Shown: positions 1 to 6,835 of the stretch, piece after piece
Numbering within the stretch: position 1 is the stretch's first letter
Layout: each line of letters begins with the position of its first letter
Assembly (NCBI GenBank): GCA_934667575.1
Contig: CAKUME010000036.1
Span: forward strand, 1-8,313
DNA length: 8,313 bases
Origin: an uncultured Eubacteriales bacterium
GTDB taxonomy: Bacteria > Bacillota > Clostridia > Oscillospirales > Acutalibacteraceae
Direction of reading: 5' to 3'
Notes under the pieces: model-generated
What the model saw: the letters and a program-made list of their open reading frames with translations, nothing else
The model's database searches: none
Told to the model about the DNA's origin: nothing
Position numbers and translations under genes: made by a program

Positions 1-94
1 GTTTTATGTTATGCTTATTGCAGCAGATAGCAATGTGTTTTGGAACCGTTTCCCGCCCCGCTTTCGGCAAAGACATGTTTTTTCGCAACAAAAA

Positions 95-156
95 TTCTGA
101 AAAAATGCCTGAAACCGCGGGGAATCAAAGTTCTCATATAACATTTCTGAAAACCG
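95..156 (+). repeat. Repeated CTGAAA motif upstream of the regulator
   Basis: Three copies of a CTGAAA core lie in the short upstream region of the XRE-type gene: TTCTGAAAA at 95-103, CTGAAACCG at 109-117 and TTCTGAAAACCG at 145-156. The last copy is just upstream of the ribosome binding site. Repeats in this position can be operators for an autoregulating helix-turn-helix protein, but this is inference; the region is A-rich and short repeats can arise by chance. A TATAAC hexamer at 137-142 could be a -10 element, but no convincing -35 lies 17 bases upstream. Confidence 0.3.
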
Positions 157-173
157 AAAAGGAGAGATTTGCA

Positions 174-987
174 ATGCTGCAAGAGCAGATTGGCGCCAAT
201 ATTCGGCGGTTGCGGCAGACCGCCGGGCTCACGCAGGAGCGGCTGGCCGATATTTTGTGCGTGTCTCACCAGATGATTTCCAAATATGAGTCCGGCGCTA
301 CTGCGCCCGACATTGCCACGCTGGTGCGGCTGTGCGGTATTTTTGACGTCTCATTGGACGAACTGTGCGGCCGCGATGAAAATGCCCGCGAGGCTCTGAT
401 CCGTACGCTGACCGAGCAATATTCCGGCGATCTGCCGGGGAGCTTTGAGTCCGCACAACGCCGGTTTTCCGCATTTTGCGCAGACGCCCGCCGTGTGGCG
501 GACGACGACCGCGCGCTGGCGTTGGAGCTGGGGTTGCTGGAAGCTATGCGGGCGCGCGCCCGCACCGAAGCGCAGCGCAGTGCGGCCAATGAACTGCTGC
601 GGCCATGCGCGGCGCGGGTGCTGGATTTATCGCGCGACGATATGCTGCGCAGCCGCGCCAACACTCGCATGGCGCTCTGCTATTGGGAAACGCCGCCCGA
701 TTCGCCCGACTACGAAAAGAACCTCGCGCTGGCACGCACATTTGCATCCAAAATTCTGCTCTGCACCTATTTTCCCGACTACCGAAAAGGCGGTGGTCGA
801 TATTCTGAGCCACAACATTGCTTTTTTTGCGCGAGAATTGGCGCGTACCGCACGCGCGCTGGCGGAACACGGCGTCCCGCTCCAGCTCAGCGACGGTGGA
901 GTTGGCCTGCGCGAGCTATTGGATTTTTACGGCCGTGCCGTTCAAAATCGCGAAAAATATACAAATCTCGATACGGAGGAAAAAAAC
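174..987 (+). pseudogene. XRE/Cro-family HTH transcriptional regulator, frameshifted
   Basis: This encodes a DNA-binding regulator. The start ATG at 174 follows AGGAGA at 160-165 with 8-nt spacing. Residues about 8-62 form a Cro/XRE helix-turn-helix (HTH_3) with the typical pattern GLTQERLADILCVSHQMISKYE and then a P-D-I-TL segment and a V-S-LDEL end. A helical C-terminal region, perhaps for effector binding or dimerisation, follows. The frame used from 174 is convincing until about residue 202 (YFPD, codons to 779), then becomes Arg/Gly/Cys-rich noise with a literal stop at 1107-1109, deep inside the next gene. The +1 frame instead reads naturally from about 781: TEKAVVDILSHNIAFFARELA and on to EEKN before the next ATG. 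So one base appears inserted or two lost near 777-790. No stop occurs in that restored frame before the hydrolase gene. It could be a true mutation, an assembly error or recoding; the sequence alone cannot decide. Likely controls the adjacent hydrolase gene. Confidence 0.75.
975..979 (+). promoter_or_regulatory. Strong RBS that fixes the hydrolase start
   Basis: GGAGG sits 8 nt before ATG 988. The hydrolase frame is open far upstream (back to about 445), so frame openness alone would allow much longer proteins. This ribosome binding site, together with the loss of enzyme-like sequence upstream, argues for independent initiation at 988. Confidence 0.8.
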
Positions 988-2382
988 ATGAATCTGAATC
1001 CCATCACCCTACCCGATCAAAGCTACGACTGGACACAAACGCTCCAGCCCGAGCAGCCTTATCTGCACAATTATGCACGCACATTTACCTACAAGATTTT
1101 TCTGGCTAACCCGAACGAAGCATGGGACGCATCGGTGGTGCATTACACGTTTGCGCAGGCGCTGGAGGTCATTCGCCGAATGGATGCGCTCACGCCCGGC
1201 TTACCCAAAATCGCCTATCTGGTGGGCTGGCAATATTACGGGCACGACAGCCGCTACCCTGCGTGGGACGGCGTGAACGAGGCGCTCAAGCGTCCGGAAG
1301 ACGCCACTGCGCTCGACAGTTTGAAATGGCTGATGGACGAAGGCTTCCGGTATCACACAACCGTGAGCTTGCATATTAACATCAAGGACGCGTACGACGA
1401 CAGCCCGCTTTGGGACACCTATGTGCGCAACGAACTGATCGCACGCAACGCGGACGGCAGCCTGATGGAAGGCGGCGTGTGGAACAACAAGCAATGTTAT
1501 CTCATCAGTTATTGCCGTGAGTGGGAAACCGGCTATCTGCGCGCCCGCATCGATCGGCTGTGCGCCATGCTGCCCATTGTGCGTGCCGGCACCATTCACA
1601 TTGACGCCATGCAGGCGTTTGCCGACCCCGGCCACGGTTATTCGCTCGATGACTGCCAGCGCGCACGCAATCAGATCGTGCGGTATTTCCGTCGGCTGGG
1701 CATCGACGTGACCACCGAATTCATTTATTATGAATCACCCGACTGGCGTGAAAAAAAAGAGCAGCTGATTGGGCTTTGCCCGCTGGTATACCACTTGTCG
1801 CAGAATCTGGACGAATACATACGTCGCCCGGCCGCGCTGATTACCGGTGTGTACTGTTCCCGGCGGTTTAAAGAGGGCAACAGCGACCAGATGGATCGAC
1901 TGTTTGGACGCAGCGCCCCGGCGGAGCAGATTCTGCAGAACAGCAGCAATGAATCCGAAAAGTGGGGCCAAATGCACGATGCGATTTGCCTGGATTTGAC
2001 CAAGCTGATGTATTTGAACTCGCTCACACGTGAAAGAGCCGTGGTGACTGCGGACAACATCACCGCGTTTTTTTCCGACGGTGTGGAAACCGATCTGCGC
2101 GGGACAATGAAAAAGAACGGCGTGTTGCTCGCGCAGGGCACCGACATTTTCTGCCCGATGACCGGGTTGGGCGCTCATTGTTATTTGGCCTATTGTCGCA
2201 CCGGCGGCACGATCTCGGTGGATGTGGCAACGGCGTTTGGATATCGGCCGGATGCGTCGTTTGTGCTGCGTTCCTATACGCCCGAAGGCATTGGCGCACC
2301 CCAAGGTACCGTTTCGGCAAACGACGGGCAAATCGTGCTCCATTTGGCCCCCGGTCAGGCCGTGATATTGACAGCCGAATAA
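988..2382 (+). CDS. GH101/GH129-like alpha-N-acetylgalactosaminidase, compact and cytoplasmic
   Basis: The 464-residue product resembles the TIM-barrel core of endo-alpha-N-acetylgalactosaminidases, which cleave GalNAc-alpha-Ser/Thr linkages of mucin-type O-glycans. The hallmark GWQYYGHDS is at residues 80-88, followed by a YP segment and a YHTTVSLHINIKDAY strand (GH101 proteins have a comparable HxN segment). Candidate catalytic residues are D206 in TIHID (nucleophile-like) and E244 in VTTEF (acid/base-like), 38 residues apart; GH101 and GH129 place their pair on comparable strands, about 32 apart. A beta-rich C-terminal domain covers about residues 350-464. There is no signal peptide, membrane segment, carbohydrate-binding module or cell-wall anchor. 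Secreted GH101 enzymes are well over 1000 residues and intracellular GH129 about 630, so this is a minimal form. The cytoplasmic location suggests it acts on imported GalNAc-containing glycans or glycopeptides (inference). It follows the regulator directly and ends 21 bases before the pepD promoter; no clear terminator follows. The exact substrate and endo or exo mode are unknown. Confidence 0.72.
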   Translation: MNLNPITLPDQSYDWTQTLQPEQPYLHNYARTFTYKIFLANPNEAWDASVVHYTFAQALEVIRRMDALTPGLPKIAYLVGWQYYGHDSRYPAWDGVNEALKRPEDATALDSLKWLMDEGFRYHTTVSLHINIKDAYDDSPLWDTYVRNELIARNADGSLMEGGVWNNKQCYLISYCREWETGYLRARIDRLCAMLPIVRAGTIHIDAMQAFADPGHGYSLDDCQRARNQIVRYFRRLGIDVTTEFIYYESPDWREKKEQLIGLCPLVYHLSQNLDEYIRRPAALITGVYCSRRFKEGNSDQMDRLFGRSAPAEQILQNSSNESEKWGQMHDAICLDLTKLMYLNSLTRERAVVTADNITAFFSDGVETDLRGTMKKNGVLLAQGTDIFCPMTGLGAHCYLAYCRTGGTISVDVATAFGYRPDASFVLRSYTPEGIGAPQGTVSANDGQIVLHLAPGQAVILTAE

Positions 2383-2403
2383 CTGCGTTCCCGCATTCTC
2401 CGC

Positions 2404-2432
2404 TTGACGCGCGCCGCAAAACGCGGTACAAT
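2404..2432 (+). promoter_or_regulatory. SigA-type promoter of pepD
   Basis: TTGACG at 2404-2409 and TACAAT at 2427-2432 are separated by 17 bp; transcription should start near 2439. It lies right after the hydrolase stop, which makes pepD a separate transcription unit rather than an operon partner of the hydrolase. Confidence 0.85.
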
Positions 2433-2460
2433 AGCCATGGAACCAATTATTTTATGAATG

Positions 2461-2469
2461 GGAGCGGAG
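2461..2469 (+). promoter_or_regulatory. RBS that decides the pepD start
   Basis: Two GGAG boxes (2461-2464 and 2466-2469) precede ATG 2475 at 10 and 5 nt. An in-frame ATG at 2454 has only AT-rich sequence before it. The choice of 2475 also aligns the N-terminus with known PepD proteins. Confidence 0.7.
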
Positions 2470-2474
2470 AACAA

Positions 2475-3914
2475 ATGCGCATATTGGAACATCTGGAACC
2501 GCAATCGGTTTTTCACTATTTTGAGGAGCTGTGTGCCATTCCGCACGGCTCGGGCAACACCAGAGCAATCAGCGATTATCTGGTGCGTTTTGCGCAGGCG
2601 CATGGGCTGCGCTTTGTGCAGGACGCGCACAACAACGTAGTCATTTACGCTGCCGGTTCGGCGGGGTATGAGCAGTCGGCGCCGGTGATTTTGCAGGGGC
2701 ACATGGACATGGTGTGCGAAAAAGCGCCGGGCTGCACCAAAGATATGGCCTGCGAGGGGCTCGACCTGTTCGTGGAGGGGGATGAAATCGGCGCGCACGG
2801 CACCACGCTTGGCGGCGACGACGGTATTGCCGTTGCGATGGCTCTGGCGATTCTTGCGGATCCGTCGCTCCCCCATCCCCCGCTCGAGGTGGTCATCACC
2901 GTGGACGAGGAGGTCGGAATGCTCGGCGCCGCGGCGCTGGATATGTCTGTACTGCACGGTCGCACCATGCTCAATCTGGACTCCGAGGACGAAGGGGTGT
3001 TCACCGTGAGCTGCGCGGGCGGCGCAACCGCAACCTGTGTGCTGCCGGTGCAGCGGGCGGCGTTTGCGGGCACGCGGCTGCGCCTGACGGTGGACGGGCT
3101 CACCGGCGGCCATTCCGGCGCAGAAATTGACAAAGGCCGTGCAAACGCCGATATGCTGCTCGGGCGCGCGCTCTGCCGCATGGCGCAGCACACGGAGCTG
3201 CGCACGGTCAAGGTGTGGGGCGGGCAGAAAGATAACGCCATCCCGCGCGAAGCGTCGGCCGAAATTCTGGCCGCGGATGCGGCCGCTGCGCAGCGCGCCG
3301 CCGCCGAAATGGAGCAGGCGCTCCGGCACGAATACGAAAAGGCCGATCCGGGGCTGTGTGTGCAGTGCAGCGTGATCGACGGCGACCGCCTGCCCATGGA
3401 CGAAGCCGACACCCGCCGCGTGATCTGCATGCTCACCTGCCTGCCCAACGGGATTCAGGCCATGAGCCCGGATATGCCCGGGCTGGTGCAGACCTCGCTG
3501 AACCTGGGCATTTTGGTCACGGACTTTGACTCGGTGCGCGCGTCGTTCAGCGTGCGCAGCAGCGTGGCCACGCAAAAGCAGATGCTGCTCGACCGGCTGG
3601 GCGTGCTGATGGCGCAGCTGGGCGGCAGCGTGACGGTGGCCGGCGACTATCCGGCTTGGGAATACCGCCGCGAATCGCCGCTGCGCGACGTGATGGTCGA
3701 GGTGTTCCGCGCCCAATATGGCCGCGCGCCGCGTGTGGAAGCGATTCACGCCGGGTTGGAGTGCGGGTTGTTTTCGGGCGGGCTGCCCGGGCTTGACTGC
3801 GTGTCGTTCGGGCCGGATCTCACCGAGATCCACACTTGCCGCGAGCGGATGCACATTGCGTCGGTGCAGCGCGTGTGGGCGTTCACGCTCGAAGTGCTGC
3901 GGCGGCTGAAATGA
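2475..3914 (+). CDS. pepD: Aminoacyl-histidine dipeptidase (peptidase M20C, PepD)
   Basis: This is a cytoplasmic two-metal dipeptidase that hydrolyses Xaa-His and other dipeptides (carnosinase-like activity in the family), recycling imported peptides. The 479 residues match E. coli PepD (485) end to end. Expected metal and catalytic residues are all visible: H76 and D78 in QGHMDM, D115 in TTLGGDDG, E145/E146 in VDEEVG, D169 in NLDSEDEG and H453 in the C-terminal EIHTCRERMH. The lid or dimerisation domain carries GGHSGAEIDKG (about residues 213-223) and NAIPRE; the HAGLECGLF motif near the end is typical of M20C. It has its own promoter and terminator, so it is monocistronic. There is no signal peptide. 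The family call is secure; the exact preferred dipeptides are not shown by the sequence. Confidence 0.96.
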   Translation: MRILEHLEPQSVFHYFEELCAIPHGSGNTRAISDYLVRFAQAHGLRFVQDAHNNVVIYAAGSAGYEQSAPVILQGHMDMVCEKAPGCTKDMACEGLDLFVEGDEIGAHGTTLGGDDGIAVAMALAILADPSLPHPPLEVVITVDEEVGMLGAAALDMSVLHGRTMLNLDSEDEGVFTVSCAGGATATCVLPVQRAAFAGTRLRLTVDGLTGGHSGAEIDKGRANADMLLGRALCRMAQHTELRTVKVWGGQKDNAIPREASAEILAADAAAAQRAAAEMEQALRHEYEKADPGLCVQCSVIDGDRLPMDEADTRRVICMLTCLPNGIQAMSPDMPGLVQTSLNLGILVTDFDSVRASFSVRSSVATQKQMLLDRLGVLMAQLGGSVTVAGDYPAWEYRRESPLRDVMVEVFRAQYGRAPRVEAIHAGLECGLFSGGLPGLDCVSFGPDLTEIHTCRERMHIASVQRVWAFTLEVLRRLK

Positions 3915-3919
3915 ACACG

Positions 3920-3961
3920 GCGCCGCCCGATGGACCGCTTCCACCGGGCGGCGCATTTTTT
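3920..3961 (+). terminator. Rho-independent terminator of pepD
   Basis: A perfect 10-bp GC-rich stem pairs 3920-3929 with 3945-3954; the loop contains a further TGGA/TCCA pairing (3931-3934 with 3940-3943). The stem is followed by A and six Ts (3956-3961). It lies 6 bases after the pepD stop codon and separates pepD from the ftsH promoter. Confidence 0.93.
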
Positions 3962-3985
3962 GCGGCTCCGTTCACATTCTCTTTC

Positions 3986-4014
3986 TTGACACCGGCGCAC
4001 CGGCGTAATATAAT
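3986..4014 (+). promoter_or_regulatory. Perfect-consensus SigA promoter of ftsH
   Basis: TTGACA at 3986-3991 and TATAAT at 4009-4014, with exactly 17 bp between, match both hexamers completely. This predicts strong constitutive transcription starting near 4021. The spacer is filled by a tandem repeat (separate entry), which could bind a regulator. Confidence 0.93.
3990..4005 (+). repeat. Tandem 8-bp repeat CACCGGCG x2 in the ftsH promoter spacer
   Basis: Two exact head-to-tail copies of CACCGGCG occupy 3990-3997 and 3998-4005, from the last two bases of the -35 hexamer to just before the -10. The position is right for a repressor operator, but no known operator matches it and simple GC-rich repetition is an alternative. 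Confidence 0.5.
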
Positions 4015-4053
4015 GGAAGAAAGAAAATCCGAAGGCAAAAGGAGTTTTTTAAA

Positions 4054-5877
4054 ATGCACGAGGTCAAAAAGCCATCGAAACGACCCCTCATTTACTACTG
4101 TCTGCTCACGATTCTGGTCATGGTGGTGCTCAACGCCACATTGTTCCCCATGATTACCAAAAGCACGATTTCCAACGTCACCTATGATGTGTTCATGTCG
4201 ATGACCGAGAAGAAGCAGATCGCCAAGGTGCAGATCAAAAACGATACCATTCTCTTCACCGATCAGGACGATCACATCTATCAAACCACGGTCACCGAGG
4301 ACCCCGACCGCACCGAGCGGCTTTATCAAGCCGGCGCAAAATTTGAAGAAATCAGCGCGCAGCCTTCGCTGCTGTCTAGCATTCTGCTCACTTGGGTGCT
4401 GCCGCTGCTGCCGTTTTTGATCATCGGCTATATGCTGAACCGCAAAATGAAGAAAATGGGCGACGGCGCCGACGGCATGATGTTCGGCATGGGCGGCGGC
4501 TCGGGCGCCAAGATCTATGTGCCCTCCTCCACCGGCATCCGATTCAGCGACGTGGCGGGTGAAGACGAAGCCAAAGACCTGCTGCGCGAAATTGTCGATT
4601 TTCTGCACGACCCCACCAAGTATGCGGCCATTGGCGCCAAACTGCCCAAGGGCGCGCTGCTGGTGGGCCCGCCCGGCACCGGCAAAACCCTGCTGGCGCG
4701 CGCGGTAGCCGGCGAGGCCAACGTGCCGTTTTTCTCGATCTCCGGTTCGGAATTTGTGGAAATGTTTGTGGGTCGCGGCGCAGCCAAGGTGCGCGATTTG
4801 TTCAAGCAGGCCAACGAAAAAGCGCCCTGCATTGTGTTCATCGATGAGATCGACACCATCGGCAAAAAGCGCGACGGTCAGCTCAGCACCAACGACGAGC
4901 GCGAGCAGACGCTCAACCAGCTGCTCACCGAGATGGACGGTTTTGACGGCACCAAAGGCGTGGTAGTGCTGGCGGCCACCAACCGACCCGATTCGCTCGA
5001 CCCGGCGCTGCTGCGCCCCGGCCGCTTCGACCGGCGCATTCCGGTGGAGCTGCCCGACCTGAACGGCCGCGTGGAAATTTTGAAGGTACACGCCAAAAAA
5101 ATCAAGCTGCAGGAGCCGATTGACTACAATGCCATCGCGCGTACCGCCGCCGGCGCTTCGGGCGCCGAGCTGGCGAACATCGTGAACGAGGCGGCGCTGC
5201 GCGCGGTGCGCCACGGCCGCACCGCCGCCACGCAGGAAGATTTGCAGGAAAGCGTGGAAACGGTGATTGCAGGTTATCAGAAAAAGAGCCGCGTGCTTTC
5301 GGAGCAGGAAAAACGCATTGTGTCGTTCCACGAAATCGGCCACGCGCTGGTGGCGGCGCTGCAAACCGATTCGGCGCCGGTGCAAAAGATCACCATCATT
5401 CCCCGCACATCCGGCGCACTGGGCTACACGCTGCAAGTGGACAACGGCGATCATTTTCTGATGTCGCAGGAAGAGCTGCAAAACAAAATCTGCACGCTCA
5501 CCGGCGGTCAGGCGGCCGAAGAGCTGATGTTCCACAGCATCACCACCGGCGCCTCCAACGATATTGAGCAGGCCACCAAGCTGGCGCGCGGCATGATCAC
5601 CCGCTACGGCATGAGCAGCGAGTTCGGCATGGTCGCGCTCGAAACGGAAAGCAACCAGTATCTGGGCGGCGATGCGTCGCTCGCATGCGCGCCCGAAACG
5701 CAGCGTGAGATCGACAAAGAGGTCGTGGCGCTGGTTCAGTCGCAGCGCGCACGCGCCATGGAACTGCTGCGCAGCCATCAGCAGGAGCTGGTAAAGCTCG
5801 CGAACTATTTGTATGAGCGCGAAACCATTACCGGCGAGGAATTTATGACCATGCTGCATGAGGGCGCCGCACAATGA
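4054..5877 (+). CDS. ftsH: ATP-dependent zinc metalloprotease FtsH
   Basis: FtsH is a membrane-anchored hexameric AAA+ protease that extracts and degrades misfolded membrane proteins and some regulators. The 607-residue protein has the family layout. TM1 is at about 12-33, an extracytoplasmic domain at 34-105 and TM2 at 106-128, followed by a Gly-rich linker at 137-151. The AAA+ domain carries Walker A GPPGTGKT (205-212), Walker B with D264/E265 in IVFIDEID, and a second region of homology at 309-327 ending in RPGRFDR with arginine fingers R324 and R327. The protease domain has zinc motif HEIGH (H426, E427, H430) and the third ligand D503 in ASNDIEQAT. The start at 4054 follows AAAGGAG at 4038-4044. 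Oddities are the pore loop FVGRG (R241, where FVGVG or FVGMG is usual) and I428 instead of Ala in the zinc motif; neither removes a catalytic residue. It is first in an operon with the CmpB-like gene and overlaps it by 4 bases. Confidence 0.97.
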   Translation: MHEVKKPSKRPLIYYCLLTILVMVVLNATLFPMITKSTISNVTYDVFMSMTEKKQIAKVQIKNDTILFTDQDDHIYQTTVTEDPDRTERLYQAGAKFEEISAQPSLLSSILLTWVLPLLPFLIIGYMLNRKMKKMGDGADGMMFGMGGGSGAKIYVPSSTGIRFSDVAGEDEAKDLLREIVDFLHDPTKYAAIGAKLPKGALLVGPPGTGKTLLARAVAGEANVPFFSISGSEFVEMFVGRGAAKVRDLFKQANEKAPCIVFIDEIDTIGKKRDGQLSTNDEREQTLNQLLTEMDGFDGTKGVVVLAATNRPDSLDPALLRPGRFDRRIPVELPDLNGRVEILKVHAKKIKLQEPIDYNAIARTAAGASGAELANIVNEAALRAVRHGRTAATQEDLQESVETVIAGYQKKSRVLSEQEKRIVSFHEIGHALVAALQTDSAPVQKITIIPRTSGALGYTLQVDNGDHFLMSQEELQNKICTLTGGQAAEELMFHSITTGASNDIEQATKLARGMITRYGMSSEFGMVALETESNQYLGGDASLACAPETQREIDKEVVALVQSQRARAMELLRSHQQELVKLANYLYERETITGEEFMTMLHEGAAQ

Positions 5878-6746
5878 TGACGCTCGTTTGCCAATTGGTG
5901 ATTCTGTTTTTCATCTTTTCGGTGCTGGGCTGGATGATGGAGGTCACACTCAAGTTCATTCAGTATCACCGGTTTATTAACCGCGGCTTTATGATCGGCC
6001 CCTACTGCCCCATCTACGGCAGCGGCGTGGTGGCCATCACGGTGCTGGTGGGCGGTCTGATCGGCCGCGAGGGCACCATGGGCGAAACGTTTCTGGCGGG
6101 CTTTGTGATCTGCGGCGCGCTCGAATACTTTACCAGCTGGTACATGGAAAAGCTCTTCCACGCGCGCTGGTGGGATTACAGCCAAAAGCCGATGAACCTC
6201 AACGGCCGCATCTGGATCGGCAATCTGATTTTGTTTGGATTGGCCAGCGTGGTGATCATTCACTGGATCGACCCGGTGTATTTTTCGCTGATCGCGCAGG
6301 TGCCGCCGTTTTGGCTGGGACTGTGCGCCGTTGTGATCGCTGCGGTGATGATCGCCGATCAGGTAGCGTCGCACATTCTGATGAACATCGTGCGCCGGGA
6401 GATCGACGCGCAGGAGGGCGATAACACCGAGGAGATCAGCCGCCGCGTGCATGAGCTGCTCCGCAACCGCAGCCTGCTGGTGCGGCGTATCCATCAGGCA
6501 TATCCGGAGCTGCAGGCGCGCCCCCGCGCAATGGTGCAGCGGCTGCACGAGGCTCAGCAGGAATGCAGGGCCGCAAGCCGCCGGGTGAAAGCGCTGGTGC
6601 GCGACGCCGCGCAAACCGGCAAGGCGGATGCCGCGCGCAAGCTGGAAAACAGCAAACAGCTCGAAGCCGCGCGCGAAGCACTGCACGCAGCACGAATCAA
6701 GCTGCGCGCCATGCAGCAGCGTTTCCGCCGCCAGGAGGAGGACTGA
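5874..6746 (+). CDS. CmpB-family membrane protein (putative ABC transporter permease, PF06541-like)
   Basis: The 290-residue protein has about five membrane segments (roughly 5-25, 49-66, 70-90, 114-132 and 148-170). It has the family signatures NRGFMIGPYCPIYGSG (36-51) and EYFTSWYMEKLFHARWWDYS (84-103) followed by NLNGRIW. Proteins with this core are annotated as putative ABC transporter permeases, but no transported substrate is established and no ATPase or binding protein lies beside it. Residues 171-290 form a long Arg/Ala/Glu-rich, probably helical cytoplasmic tail, suggesting coiled-coil or nucleic-acid/membrane-surface contacts (inference). The ATG at 5874 overlaps the ftsH stop as ATGA; GAGGG at 5860-5864 is 9 nt upstream, so translation is probably coupled to ftsH. 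A second ATG at 5877 is possible. The family call is good; the function is not known. Confidence 0.85.
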   Translation: MMTLVCQLVILFFIFSVLGWMMEVTLKFIQYHRFINRGFMIGPYCPIYGSGVVAITVLVGGLIGREGTMGETFLAGFVICGALEYFTSWYMEKLFHARWWDYSQKPMNLNGRIWIGNLILFGLASVVIIHWIDPVYFSLIAQVPPFWLGLCAVVIAAVMIADQVASHILMNIVRREIDAQEGDNTEEISRRVHELLRNRSLLVRRIHQAYPELQARPRAMVQRLHEAQQECRAASRRVKALVRDAAQTGKADAARKLENSKQLEAAREALHAARIKLRAMQQRFRRQEED

Positions 6747-6775
6747 GCGCGAAATTTTGCTTTTTCGCGCAAAAT
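6747..6775 (+). terminator. Possible weak terminator or dyad after the ftsH operon
   Basis: A perfect 8-bp stem pairs GCGCGAAA at 6747-6754 with TTTCGCGC at 6763-6770, immediately after the CmpB-like stop. A competing 7-bp hairpin pairs 6754-6760 with 6769-6775. Neither is followed by a clean T-run (only AAAATCCCGCTTTT), so termination is uncertain and the thrS promoter begins only 26 bases later. Confidence 0.4.
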
Positions 6776-6800
6776 CCCGCTTTTGGGCTGTCCCACGGGC

Positions 6801-6829
6801 TTGACATCGTTCGACGGACGGTGTATAAT
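6801..6829 (+). promoter_or_regulatory. Perfect-consensus SigA promoter of the thrS leader
   Basis: TTGACA at 6801-6806 and TATAAT at 6824-6829 are separated by 17 bp, predicting transcription from about 6836. A strong promoter followed by a long structured leader is the usual arrangement when control is by attenuation. Confidence 0.93.
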
Positions 6830-6835
6830 AGGGGC

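Noticed and set aside
114..142. Possible promoter with TATAAC at 137-142 before the regulator
   Set aside because: The expected -35 position reads ACCGCG, far from consensus; not strong enough to list as a promoter.
6..173. In-frame upstream extension of the XRE-type protein
   Set aside because: It lacks a ribosome binding site at its start and has no HTH-like content; the AGGAGA before 174 marks the true start.
902..991. Alternative end of the regulator in the third frame, stopping at TGA 989-991 with an ATGA overlap
   Set aside because: The overlap is attractive, but the translated residues do not resemble a continuation of the regulator and a second frameshift would be needed.
2384..2395. 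Small hairpin TGCG/CGCA after the hydrolase stop
   Set aside because: The stem has only 4 bp and no T-run, so it cannot be supported as a terminator.
4062..4068. GGTCAAA, the heptad recognised by CtsR
   Set aside because: CtsR needs a direct repeat of the heptad near the promoter; this is a single copy inside the ftsH coding region.
3883..5874. Very long open frame on the complement opposite ftsH (others at 2355-3956 and 5805-8162)
   Set aside because: They mirror the codon structure of GC-rich real genes, are His/Arg/Ala-rich without family motifs, and cross gene boundaries, terminators and the T-box.
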